A stretch of DNA of 64,000 bases from NCBI RefSeq assembly GCF_000230835.1, contig NZ_CM001240.1, positions 1,682,501 to 1,746,500 on the forward strand, given 5' to 3'. Numbering within the stretch: position 1 is the stretch's first letter; every line of letters starts with the position of its first letter. The translations under genes and the position numbers were made by a program. Of the stretch, positions 54,030 to 62,095 are shown one piece after another. Source of the DNA: Clostridium sp. DL-VIII (GTDB taxonomy: Bacteria > Bacillota > Clostridia > Clostridiales > Clostridiaceae). The notes under the pieces were generated by a model. The model searched no databases, was not told the origin of the DNA, and worked only from the letters and a program-made list of their open reading frames with translations.

Positions 54030-54737
54030 ATGGTAAGAGGAAACATTCATTCAATAGAAACAATGGGCCTTGTAGATGGACCTGGGATCAGGGTTGTAGT
54101 ATTCTTTCAAGGCTGTGCATTAAGATGTAAATTTTGCCATAATCCTGATACCTGGGCTTGTAGTGGTGGGGAAGAATATACACCTGAAGAATTAGTTAAA
54201 AAAATTGAGAGATTTAAAACTTATTTTGCAAGCAGTGGTGGAGGAGTAACATTCTCTGGTGGAGAGCCTTTAAGGCAGCCTGAATTCCTTTTAGAAGTTT
54301 TGAAGCTATGTAAAATTAAAGGAATTCATACATGTATTGATACAGCAGGATATGGATTTGGAAATTATGATGAAATATTAAAATATACAGATCTAGTATT
54401 GTTTGATATAAAACATTATACAAGAGAAGGTTATAAAAACATTACACTTATGGAGATAGATGAATCATTAAATTTTCTAGAGGCAATGAAAAGAAACAAT
54501 ACTAAGATGTGGATAAGACATGTTGTAGTTCCAGGATTAACGGATGAAGAAACGCATCTAAGAAGCCTTAAGGAATTTATAGATACAATACCTAATGTTG
54601 AAAAAGTTGAACTTTTGCCGTATCATATGTTAGGAGTAAATAAATACGAAGGCCTTGGAATAAAATATCCTTTAGAAGGTATAAAAGCTATGGATAAGGA
54701 ACTAACAAAGAAATATCAAAAAGATATATTCAAATAA
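54030..54737 (+). CDS. pflA: Pyruvate formate-lyase activating enzyme
   Basis: 235 residues, radical SAM. The cluster motif CALRCKFC (CxxxCxxC) lies in GCALRCKFCHNPDTW; the SAM motif GGGVTFSGGEPLRQ follows. It installs the glycyl radical on PflB using S-adenosylmethionine and a reduced [4Fe-4S] cluster. AAAGGTGGG precedes the ATG. The terminator at 54744 directly follows. Confidence 0.97.
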   Translation: MVRGNIHSIETMGLVDGPGIRVVVFFQGCALRCKFCHNPDTWACSGGEEYTPEELVKKIERFKTYFASSGGGVTFSGGEPLRQPEFLLEVLKLCKIKGIHTCIDTAGYGFGNYDEILKYTDLVLFDIKHYTREGYKNITLMEIDESLNFLEAMKRNNTKMWIRHVVVPGLTDEETHLRSLKEFIDTIPNVEKVELLPYHMLGVNKYEGLGIKYPLEGIKAMDKELTKKYQKDIFK

Positions 54738-54743
54738 AAAAAT

Positions 54744-54784
54744 AGACTATAGGAACGCTGATCTGAGTTCTTATAGTCTTTTTT
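54744..54784 (+). terminator. Terminator of pflA
   Basis: AGACTATAGGAAC (54744-54756) pairs with GTTCTTATAGTCT (54767-54779) with one G-U pair, then a T-run; element copy K begins at the next base. Confidence 0.9.
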
Positions 54785-54847
54785 AGGTGCATGAAAATAA
54801 ATAACAGGTCCAAGGCAAATGGACTTGTTATTTATTTGATTGTGCCT
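54785..54847 (+). repeat. Dispersed palindromic element, copy K (best-preserved short copy)
   Basis: AGGTGCATGAAAATAAATAA then CAGGTCCA on the left; TGGACTTGTTATTTATTTGA then TTGTGCCT on the right; short centre. The outer arm, the inner arm and the T/A runs make a 63-bp hairpin. It lies between convergent pflA and rubredoxin genes and could act as a bidirectional terminator. Confidence 0.85.
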
Positions 54848-54954
54848 TATTAGACTCTAGTATAGATTATAACTATAGTTAAATTATCAATTTTTAGTTT
54901 TAAGTATAACCATAGAATTAAAATTGCTTAATATAATATATGCAAATACCATAG

Positions 54955-55116
54955 TTATTCAAGAACTGAAAAATTATCTTTGTTGAAAGAACAGATAGGA
55001 CATACCCAATAATCTGGCAAATTTTCAAAATCTACGTGTGGATCAATTCCACCATCAGGATCTCCAAGTTCAGGGTCATAAATATATCCACATACTTCAC
55101 AAACATATTTTTTCAT
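54955..55116 (-). CDS. Rubredoxin
   Basis: 53 residues, read from the ATG at 55116-55114 after GAGGTGAT. The two iron-binding knuckles are CEVCG and CPICS, with the aromatic core [17 protein letters not shown] and DYWVCP. It is normal in length; the second knuckle has Ser where Gly is usual. Rubredoxin is a small one-electron carrier used by clostridia in oxygen and peroxide reduction systems. Single gene. Confidence 0.95.
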   Translation of the reverse strand: MKKYVCEVCGYIYDPELGDPDGGIDPHVDFENLPDYWVCPICSFNKDNFSVLE

Positions 55117-55289
55117 TTTATCACCTCATTTATAATTTAAACAAGATTGAAACAAAACTTAATCAAAAAGATTTTATGATTTAAAGTTAAGAGTGTTAAA
55201 ACCATGAATAACAAAGTTCTAAATTATAATATATTATATGTTTGTTTTATTAAGGTGTTAATGATAAAGAATATTAATTTGGATAATTA

Positions 55290-55901
55290 TTATTTATTAA
55301 GAAGCTTACTAAAGTAGCCTTTCGGAAAATATCCTTTCTTTAAGCCTTCTATAACAGTTAAATAAGTTGCAGCTGTATCAAATCTGGCATCATGATAATT
55401 TCCGCTGCCTTCAAATAGCTTTTCAGACGTTTCAGCAATTTGAGTGCTTGATATATTAAGCCAATCTATTACCTCGGATAATTTAGGGTTCTTAATTTCT
55501 CCATTAGCTTTTGGAATTTTACATATATCACGATAATAAGCCATAGTGCAGAAGACATTTTTAGGAGTGAAATCTTCCCCTAAAGATGAGAGCTCATGTT
55601 TTAAAAATCTAATATCAAAATTCACATTATGTCCTATTAAAAAATCAGCATTTATAAAATCATCAAGAAATTCTGGAACTAAATCTTCAAAATATTGTCC
55701 ATTAGACAAATCATAAAGTTTTTCTAATGAGAAACCATGAATTTCTTCAGCGGAAGGATCCATTTCTTCAACTGTGAAGAAGAAATTTTTTCCAGTAGTT
55801 ACTTGAGGTTTTGCACTGGCATCAACTGTTATATAACTCAGCTGACATATACTGCCTGGCTTTATGCTGGTAGTTTCAGTATCAAAAAATAATAATTTCA
55901 T
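55290..55901 (-). CDS. DnaQ-like 3'-5' exonuclease
   Basis: 203 residues from the ATG at 55901 (MKLLFFDTETT) with GGAGGT ten bases upstream; an upstream in-frame start at 55961 lacks a site. DEDDh motifs: D-E in FFDTETTSIKPGS, Asp in IGHNVNFDIRFL, and His/Asp in YHDARFDTAATYL. Stand-alone members of this family trim DNA or RNA ends; whether this one is for replication or repair is not visible. Monocistronic. Confidence 0.92.
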   Translation of the reverse strand: MKLLFFDTETTSIKPGSICQLSYITVDASAKPQVTTGKNFFFTVEEMDPSAEEIHGFSLEKLYDLSNGQYFEDLVPEFLDDFINADFLIGHNVNFDIRFLKHELSSLGEDFTPKNVFCTMAYYRDICKIPKANGEIKNPKLSEVIDWLNISSTQIAETSEKLFEGSGNYHDARFDTAATYLTVIEGLKKGYFPKGYFSKLLNK

Positions 55902-56052
55902 TAAAGTGTACCTCCATTTTGTGAATAAGGCATTTAATAAAAGTAATTTTATTAAATGCAATAATAAATATATTCGTTATTAAGTTGTTAAACTTAATTA
56001 TATAGTATTTACGAAAAAATTCAAATGAGTTATAATTAATAATGATTATTAT

Positions 56053-56081
56053 TTGACAATATATTAAAAAAATTCTATTAC
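56053..56081 (+). promoter_or_regulatory. Promoter of ldh
   Basis: TTGACA at 56053-56058 and TATTAC at 56076-56081, 17 bp apart. The start would fall at the beginning of the inverted repeat at 56087. Confidence 0.6.
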
Positions 56082-56086
56082 AGGAA

Positions 56087-56123
56087 ATTTGAAATAATAA
56101 ATAATTAATTTATTATTTCAAAT
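56087..56123. promoter_or_regulatory. 16-bp inverted repeat at the predicted ldh transcript start
   Basis: ATTTGAAATAATAAAT (56087-56102) and its exact inverse complement (56108-56123) around AATTA. It does not match the Rex consensus (TTGTTAA...TTAACAA). It may be the operator of an unknown regulator or a 5' stem that affects RNA stability. Both ideas are inference. Confidence 0.6.
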
Positions 56124-56159
56124 AATATACTATAGCGTGAAATTGAGGAGGAAGAGAAA

Positions 56160-57116
56160 ATGATAGAAAGAAGACGTAAGATATCAGTTATAGGAGCAGG
56201 ATTTGTAGGGGCAACAACTGCATATGCATTAATGAATAGTGGGATAGCTACTGAAATATGTTTGTTTGATATAAATATGGATAAAGCAATGGGAGAAGTT
56301 ATGGATTTAGTCCATGGTACATCCTTTGTAAAACCAGTTAATATCTATGCTGGAAATATAGACGAAACTAAAGATTCTGATATAGTAGTAATTACAGCAG
56401 GAGCCGCTCAAAAAGAGGGTGAGACTAGATTAGATTTAATTGAAAAAAATTATAAGATATTTAAGGGATTTATTCCACAAATAGCAGCTGCAAGTCCAAA
56501 TGCAATTTTATTAGTGGTATCAAATCCTTGTGATGTATTAGCTTATATAACTTATAAGTTATCAGGATTCCCTAAAGAAAGAGTTATTGCATCAGGTACT
56601 GTGCTTGATACTTCTAGATTGAAATATGTTATTGGAAAATATTTTAATGTAAATAATAATAATATTCATGCATATGTTTTAGGAGAGCACGGTGATAGTG
56701 AAGTTGTAAGCTGGAGCACATCAAGTATAGCAGGAGAGAGTTTTGAGGAATATGCTAAAAAATTCAATCTAGAATGGAATGATGATGTTAAAGCAGTAAT
56801 TGAAAGTGATGTTAAAAATGCTGCTTATGAAATAATAAGTAGAAAAAATGCAACCTATTTTGCAGTAGCATTAGCAGTCAATAGAATTGTAGAAGCTATA
56901 TTAAGAGATGAAAACACAATTTTAACAGTATCTTGTTTAATGCAAGGGGAATATGGAATAGATGATGTTTATTTAGCAGTACCGACTATTTTAAATAGCA
57001 CTGGAGCCGTACGAATTGTTAATCCAATATTAAAGGATGAAGTGGAATTAAAGAAATTGAAGGAATCTGCTAAAGTATTAAAAGAGAATATACAAAAGGT
57101 TATGAGTGACAAGTGA
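56160..57116 (+). CDS. ldh: L-lactate dehydrogenase
   Basis: 318 residues. NAD loop VIGAGFVGATTAY, substrate-binding region SNPCDVLAYITYKLSG, and the catalytic His in LGEHGDSEVVSWS. Reduces pyruvate to L-lactate with NADH, a redox sink of fermentation. GAGGAGGAAGAG precedes the ATG. Single gene with its own promoter and a terminator at 57142. Confidence 0.95.
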   Translation: MIERRRKISVIGAGFVGATTAYALMNSGIATEICLFDINMDKAMGEVMDLVHGTSFVKPVNIYAGNIDETKDSDIVVITAGAAQKEGETRLDLIEKNYKIFKGFIPQIAAASPNAILLVVSNPCDVLAYITYKLSGFPKERVIASGTVLDTSRLKYVIGKYFNVNNNNIHAYVLGEHGDSEVVSWSTSSIAGESFEEYAKKFNLEWNDDVKAVIESDVKNAAYEIISRKNATYFAVALAVNRIVEAILRDENTILTVSCLMQGEYGIDDVYLAVPTILNSTGAVRIVNPILKDEVELKKLKESAKVLKENIQKVMSDK

Positions 57117-57141
57117 TAAGTTAAATATAAAGCTCGAATAG

Positions 57142-57187
57142 AAAGTTCTACTACCTAAATCTAGTATTTGGGTAGCAGAACTTTTTT
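57142..57187 (+). terminator. Terminator of ldh
   Basis: AAGTTCT-A-CTACC pairs with GGTAG-C-AGAACTT around an 18-base loop; T-run at the end. Confidence 0.85.
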
Positions 57188-57251
57188 AGTTTTTGGTTGA
57201 ATTTCTGAAATATATATTTTTTAAAAGCCTAAAGGGTTTTCTTCATTTATC

Positions 57252-58223
57252 TTAATCAATTCCTTTAAAGCTTATCTCACCAGTAAGAACTGCTTTTTCT
57301 TTTCCAGCACTATCTTTGACAATAAGATCACCTGAATCAGATAGAGAAACACAAGTAACAATTTCTTCATTATTATATGTAAGTAATTTAGCTTTTTTAC
57401 CAAAAATATTAGAATGACTTCTACAAATTGATATTGTTTCACTAAGATCAAGATCATTTACAAATTTGCAGTAAAGTTTTTCAAAATTATTTAAAAAACT
57501 GGCGAGTATTTCGCTTCTTTTAAAGTCTTTATTAAATTCAATTTTTAAAGAAGTTGCAATAGGTTTTGTAATTTCATCAAAATCATTTTCATTTATGTTT
57601 ACATTCATTCCTATTCCTAAAACGAGATAATGAACAGTATCCATATCACATTTCATTTCTGCTAATATTCCACAAAGTTTCTTTCCATTGAGAATGATAT
57701 CATTTGGCCATTTTATATTTACATTAATATTGAAATCCTTTAAAGTTGTATATATAGAAGCAGCGGCAATTTGAGTTATTTTAGGAGCCTCATTAGGGGG
57801 GAGTTTTGGTTTTAAAACAAGAGTAAACCATAATCCGCCATTTGGAGAAATCCATTTTCTGTTAAAACGGCCGCTCCCAAGAGTCTGCTTTTCAGCAATT
57901 ATTATGCTCCCATCTTCAATGTTTTTTTGAGCAAGTTCTTTAGCTTTAACATTTGTGGAATCTATTTCATCAAAATAAAGTATATTTCGCCCTATTGTAC
58001 TTGTTTTTATTAATGATAAAATTTCATTTTTATCTAACAAATCAGGAGAAGATATTAATTTGTAGCCTTTATTTGAAATTCCTTCAATTATATATCCTTT
58101 TAACTTTAAATTTTTTATGTGCTTCCATATAGCGGTTCTTGAAACATTTAGAGTCGAACTAAGATATTCACCAGAAATATAATCAGTGGCATTTTTTAAT
58201 TCATTTAAAATTTTATCTTCCAT
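57252..58223 (-). CDS. birA: Bifunctional biotin-protein ligase / biotin operon repressor
   Basis: 323 residues. An N-terminal winged helix (about 1-60, TLNVSRTAIWKHIKNLK recognition helix) is followed by the ligase domain with the biotinyl-AMP loop GSGRFNRKW (residues 116-124), KWPNDI, and a C-terminal SH3-like domain. It attaches biotin to carboxylases and represses biotin genes. AGGAGGTA precedes the ATG. No biotin gene is near. Confidence 0.95.
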   Translation of the reverse strand: MEDKILNELKNATDYISGEYLSSTLNVSRTAIWKHIKNLKLKGYIIEGISNKGYKLISSPDLLDKNEILSLIKTSTIGRNILYFDEIDSTNVKAKELAQKNIEDGSIIIAEKQTLGSGRFNRKWISPNGGLWFTLVLKPKLPPNEAPKITQIAAASIYTTLKDFNINVNIKWPNDIILNGKKLCGILAEMKCDMDTVHYLVLGIGMNVNINENDFDEITKPIATSLKIEFNKDFKRSEILASFLNNFEKLYCKFVNDLDLSETISICRSHSNIFGKKAKLLTYNNEEIVTCVSLSDSGDLIVKDSAGKEKAVLTGEISFKGID

Positions 58224-58587
58224 ACGCGAGTACCTCCTGAAAATAATTATAACATAATGAAAGAATTAAAAGACAAAATTTAAGTTTGTATAGAACAAAA
58301 TGCTGGAATAATGAAGTTATTGTAATATAAATCAAAATAATATATAATAAAAGCTGGTGTGATTTTTATAAATGCAAATAAAAAGTGTATGAGACTATGG
58401 AATTTTAGATTTTTTTACCTGTTTTTCTTTTAAAATGTATGTGTGGAAAAACCTGAAAGATGAAGAGAATTTACTTTTAATGTTATATTAAATATAAGCA
58501 GCATAGTCTATTACATAAATTAGTTATATATTTGATTTTATTATAATATTCCAAAGAATAAAAAGGCATTTTTAGAGAGGGAATAAA
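58224..58587. other. Gene-free AT-rich region between birA and the glycosidase gene
   Basis: 364 bases without a credible ORF. A loose ACCTGTTTTTC/GAAAAACCT pair (about 58418-58455) is the only structure. A TATAAT at about 58541-58546 could be the -10 box of the downstream gene, with a poor -35. No dispersed element copy. Confidence 0.4.
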
Positions 58588-59616
58588 ATGGATACAAAAA
58601 AAAATAGAACAAGTAAATTAAAGACGAAAAAAGGAAAGAAAAAGATAAGAAGATTTTCAACTAAAACATTAGTTATATTTTTTGCATTTGAATTATTTTT
58701 TTCAGCGTGTACATTTCCTTTTATGATTTTATATGGACCATTTGAAAATGCAAAGTCTACATATGTTGGAGCTGCAATGACTTCAATGAGTCATCAGTTT
58801 TTGGTTAAATGGTTTATGTCTGATGAAAAAATAGCAGAAATTCAGGGACAGAATTCAGTTGAAACAAATGGAGAAAAAACTGATCTATCTCAAATAGAAA
58901 TTCCAAAGGTCAAGGATGATACAATAGAAATACATACAATTGAAGGTAATTCAAAATATAATGGTTATTATATGATTGTAAAAGATCCAACCAGAGTTAA
59001 GATTGGAGTTACTTCAAAGCCAGGAGTAGAAGGAGAAACAACATCTCAAATCGCTGAAGAGAATGGTGCTATTGCAGCTATTAATGGAGGAGGATTCGTA
59101 GATCAATCTTCAACACAATCATGGACTGGAAATGGTGGGTTACCAACAGGTGTGGTTATGACAGATGGACAAGTTGTAAATGATGATTTAGAAGGTAAAG
59201 AAACAACATGTCTAGGTATAACTAAAGAAGGAAAAATGATGGTAGGGGATTATACAGTAAATGAGCTTAAGGAACAAGGGGTTCAAGAAGCTGTAAGTTT
59301 TACACCGGCTCTTATTATTGGTGGTAAAATGCTTACAATAAATGGGGATGGTGGATTTGGAATTGCTCCTAAGACTGCAATAGGACAAAGAAAAGATGGA
59401 GCAATAATTCTCATGGTTATAGATGGTAGAGAAATAGGAAGTTTTGGTGCTACGGTAAAAGAAGTACAAGAAATTATGTATCAACTGGGTGCGGTTAATG
59501 CTATTAATTTAGATGGTGGTAAATCAACAACAATGTATTATGATGGTGATATTGTAAATAAGCCATCAAATAGCATGGGTGAAAGAACTATTGCAACAGC
59601 AATTATTGTGAAATAA
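58588..59616 (+). CDS. Membrane-anchored phosphodiester glycosidase (NAGPA-like)
   Basis: 342 residues; GAGAGGG precedes the ATG. A very basic N-terminus (KNRTSKLKTKKGKKKIRR) and one membrane helix (about 29-50) place the rest outside. The NAGPA domain shows AAINGGGF, a GLPTGVVMTDGQ segment, a GQRKDGAIILMVIDGRE strand and NAINLDGGKSTTMYYDG. The family uncovers or trims phosphodiester-linked sugars; bacterial members act on surface glycans. The next gene encodes a membrane-anchored partner 14 bases downstream. Confidence 0.9.
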   Translation: MDTKKNRTSKLKTKKGKKKIRRFSTKTLVIFFAFELFFSACTFPFMILYGPFENAKSTYVGAAMTSMSHQFLVKWFMSDEKIAEIQGQNSVETNGEKTDLSQIEIPKVKDDTIEIHTIEGNSKYNGYYMIVKDPTRVKIGVTSKPGVEGETTSQIAEENGAIAAINGGGFVDQSSTQSWTGNGGLPTGVVMTDGQVVNDDLEGKETTCLGITKEGKMMVGDYTVNELKEQGVQEAVSFTPALIIGGKMLTINGDGGFGIAPKTAIGQRKDGAIILMVIDGREIGSFGATVKEVQEIMYQLGAVNAINLDGGKSTTMYYDGDIVNKPSNSMGERTIATAIIVK

Positions 59617-59630
59617 GGTGGGGGCAGGTT

Positions 59631-60659
59631 ATGAAGATGTTTAAAAAGATAATTGCATGGGCAATGCTATCTATAATACTACAAGTTGGTGTTTTATACT
59701 TTTTAAATAACGTTGTATTTAAGCATACATCAGAATTTAAAAGTACCATGTTAGATTTAAAAAAGGATAATACAAAGGATATTAAAGGAACTATTTCAAG
59801 TACAGCTGAAAATATTAGTGTATCATATAATGGAAAATATTTAAGTTATAAGGAAGGCGATACCTTATACATTGAAGATGCTAAAACTGGAAAGAGTAAC
59901 CAGGTTACAACAGAAGATAAAGGTACTATCCTTTATTATGACTGGCTTCCAGAGAGGGATATATTAGTAATAGCAGAGAAAATAGAAAAAGATAAGGAAT
60001 CCAAGATTGAAATTATAACATATAATGCGGTTAATTCTTCAGAAACTCTTGTTAAGGAAGTATGTTCATATCAGGAAAATATGAAAGTTAAAAAAATAAG
60101 TGCATCTGTTTTTACTGGAGTATATTATGTAGATATAGATAAAGGCGGATCAAAGGATGTTGTTTATAGAATAGATAGAAATAATGATATGCAGCAAGTT
60201 AGTCTTAAGACTTATATTTTAGGTAATATACAAGTTATCCCACATGTAGATAGGTTGATATATGCGGATAAGATAAAAGGAACGTTTTATGTTACTTCAC
60301 CTAATAAGCAGTTAAATTTTAATTCCAATAAAAAATTAACTCTTTTAGGAATTGATAGAAATGATGTAGTATATATGGGAGAACTTAATGGCGATAAGAT
60401 AGCAAGTATAACATATGGTAAGGTTGATGATGATACTTCGACGTGGAAGAAGGTTACGCTTGATTCAGTTGCAAATGCTGCTGACGTATATTTTAATAAT
60501 AATAGTGAAATCTTGATTAATGATAATCTTAAAGGAAGCGTTAAGAACTTAACTACAGGAAATGAAGTTGAATATGAAGGAAAGCTTATTCAAATTAAAG
60601 AAGATTTCATAGCTACTGTAGATAATAGCGGAAAATTAGTTTATAAAAATTTGAAATAG
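59631..60659 (+). CDS. Membrane-anchored beta-propeller-like protein
   Basis: 342 residues. A single N-terminal helix (about 6-27) and an external domain of repeated beta strands (NISVSYNGKYLSYKEGDTLYIEDAKTG style; ILYYDWLPERDILVIAEK) like TolB or dipeptidyl-peptidase propellers without catalytic residues. GGTGGGGGCAGGTT precedes the ATG. Operon partner of the glycosidase gene; function otherwise unknown. Confidence 0.7.
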   Translation: MKMFKKIIAWAMLSIILQVGVLYFLNNVVFKHTSEFKSTMLDLKKDNTKDIKGTISSTAENISVSYNGKYLSYKEGDTLYIEDAKTGKSNQVTTEDKGTILYYDWLPERDILVIAEKIEKDKESKIEIITYNAVNSSETLVKEVCSYQENMKVKKISASVFTGVYYVDIDKGGSKDVVYRIDRNNDMQQVSLKTYILGNIQVIPHVDRLIYADKIKGTFYVTSPNKQLNFNSNKKLTLLGIDRNDVVYMGELNGDKIASITYGKVDDDTSTWKKVTLDSVANAADVYFNNNSEILINDNLKGSVKNLTTGNEVEYEGKLIQIKEDFIATVDNSGKLVYKNLK

Positions 60660-60672
60660 AATCTGTATAGTG

Positions 60673-60718
60673 AAGAGTATTCGAGTTTAATGTAATATTG
60701 AACTTGAATACTCTTTAT
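60673..60718 (+). terminator. Terminator of the glycosidase operon
   Basis: AAGAGTATTCGAGTT (60673-60687) pairs with AACTTGAATACTCTT (60701-60715), one G-U pair. Its tail is weakly T-rich. Confidence 0.78.
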
Positions 60719-60839
60719 AGTTATTTTCAGGAATATAGTGGTCATCTTAAGTTAAAATTAATTCGTGAAATGAATTCAAAGTTGTGACATCTAGTTTTTT
60801 GTGATATGATGATTGAAATAAACAATTGAGTTTTATGTT

Positions 60840-60900
60840 AGGCATATGAAAGAAAATAAGCAGGTGGGGTGATCTATTATTATTTTTTTGATAATGTCGT
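60840..60900 (+). repeat. Dispersed palindromic element, copy L
   Basis: AGGCATATGAAAGAAAATAA then GCAGGT at the left; ATCTATTATTATTTTTTTGA then TAATGTCG at the right. The inner arms have mutated. It ends 36 bases before the M50 protease gene. Confidence 0.65.
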
Positions 60901-60936
60901 AAGTATAATCGGAAGATATAAGAGAAGGAGAAAAAT

Positions 60937-61596
60937 ATGAATTCAATATTTAATATGAGCAATGTAATATTTGATAAACTTATAATAATTCCTGGTATTA
61001 TTATCGGTTTTACATTTCATGAATTTGCCCATGCATTTATAGCTGATAGATTAGGTGATAAAACACCAAGATTTCAAGGAAGATTAACTTTAAACCCAAG
61101 CTCGCATATTGATCCAATGGGATTTATTATGATTATAATTTTTGGATTTGGCTGGGCAAAGCCAGTGCAGGTTAACCCTTCAGCATACAAGAATTATCGT
61201 AGTGATGATTTAAAGGTAAGTTTAGCTGGGCCGATTACTAATTTCTTAATAGCTATAATAATGGCTATAGTATTAGGAATTTATATGAAACTTGGATATG
61301 GAATTATACCAAACGCACTATATAACGTATTAGGGCAGATGATAGGTGCTGCAATTACTGTTAATGTTGGACTAGGTTTATTTAATTTATTGCCTATACC
61401 ACCTTTAGATGGTTTTAGCATTTTAAGAAATCTAAGCCCAAAAACTTTTTATAGATATGAGCAAAGTTTTTATCAATATCAAATTATTATAATGCTATTT
61501 ATTTTATATTTTGGAGGGAGAATACTTTCAATTCCTCAAAGTATTATTGTAAATGCATTGTTAAAACTTATGCGTATGGTAGTTAATATCTTCTAA
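60937..61596 (+). CDS. Site-2-protease-family (M50) membrane metalloprotease
   Basis: 219 residues with about five to six membrane helices. Zinc ligands HEFAH in the first helix, and the distal NLLPIPPLDGFSIL motif with the third ligand Asp. Members of this short subfamily (YwhC type, without PDZ) cleave within the membrane; substrate unknown. AGAAGGAG precedes the ATG. Confidence 0.92.
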   Translation: MNSIFNMSNVIFDKLIIIPGIIIGFTFHEFAHAFIADRLGDKTPRFQGRLTLNPSSHIDPMGFIMIIIFGFGWAKPVQVNPSAYKNYRSDDLKVSLAGPITNFLIAIIMAIVLGIYMKLGYGIIPNALYNVLGQMIGAAITVNVGLGLFNLLPIPPLDGFSILRNLSPKTFYRYEQSFYQYQIIIMLFILYFGGRILSIPQSIIVNALLKLMRMVVNIF

Positions 61597-61636
61597 GGAT
61601 GCGTAAGTACCTAAAAAGTTATAGTATAAATATATA

Positions 61637-61665
61637 TTGACAAAATTTCACATAAATTATACAAT
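61637..61665 (+). promoter_or_regulatory. Promoter of argS
   Basis: TTGACA at 61637-61642 and TACAAT at 61660-61665, 17-bp spacer. The T-box leader starts about 25 bases after it. Confidence 0.75.
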
Positions 61666-61689
61666 GTATAATAATTTATATTAAAAAAT

Positions 61690-62033
61690 TCTATGAAGAG
61701 GAAAGTAGTTTGATTGATTCCTTTAAGCACATGAGAAATATAGTGGAAGATTAACCTTCTGTTTTGATTATGATGCTTCAGCGAATAGAGATTTGGTGTA
61801 AGCTCTATGGATAGATTAAATGAAGAGAGCCTTGGAGAAATCACCTGAAATGAATATATGAAAATGGCTTTCTTAGCACTTTGTAAGTGGAGATTAATCA
61901 TTTTAATATTAAGTAGTAGGGTCGATCGCAGTGAAGATTGCGTTAAAAATTACGAGAGATATTTTATCTATATAAAATATAATTAGAGTGGTACCGCGGA
62001 TTAATCCGTCTCTTTGTTTAAAGAGACGGATTT
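61690..62033 (+). ncRNA. T-box leader of argS
   Basis: GAAGAGGAAAGTAG opens stem I; the distal region shows CAGCGAATAGAG and the TTGGTGTAAG loop. A candidate AGA specifier lies at about 61824-61826 (not certain). The T-box core TAGAGTGGTACCGCGG is at 61984-61999, which pairs with the uncharged tRNA 3' end. The competing terminator is AATCCGTCTCTTT (62003-62015) with AAAGAGACGGATT (62020-62032) and T-run. Uncharged tRNA-Arg would allow transcription into argS. Confidence 0.92.
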
Positions 62034-62095
62034 TTTGTTGTAATTTTATTGAAAAGTGTGATTCTATCTAAGATTAAAAAATGAGGAGGGTATTT

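Noticed and set aside
61721..61777. Possible element copy in the argS leader
   Set aside because: It lies within T-box stem I, where conserved structure explains most of it; kept as a question in the findings only.
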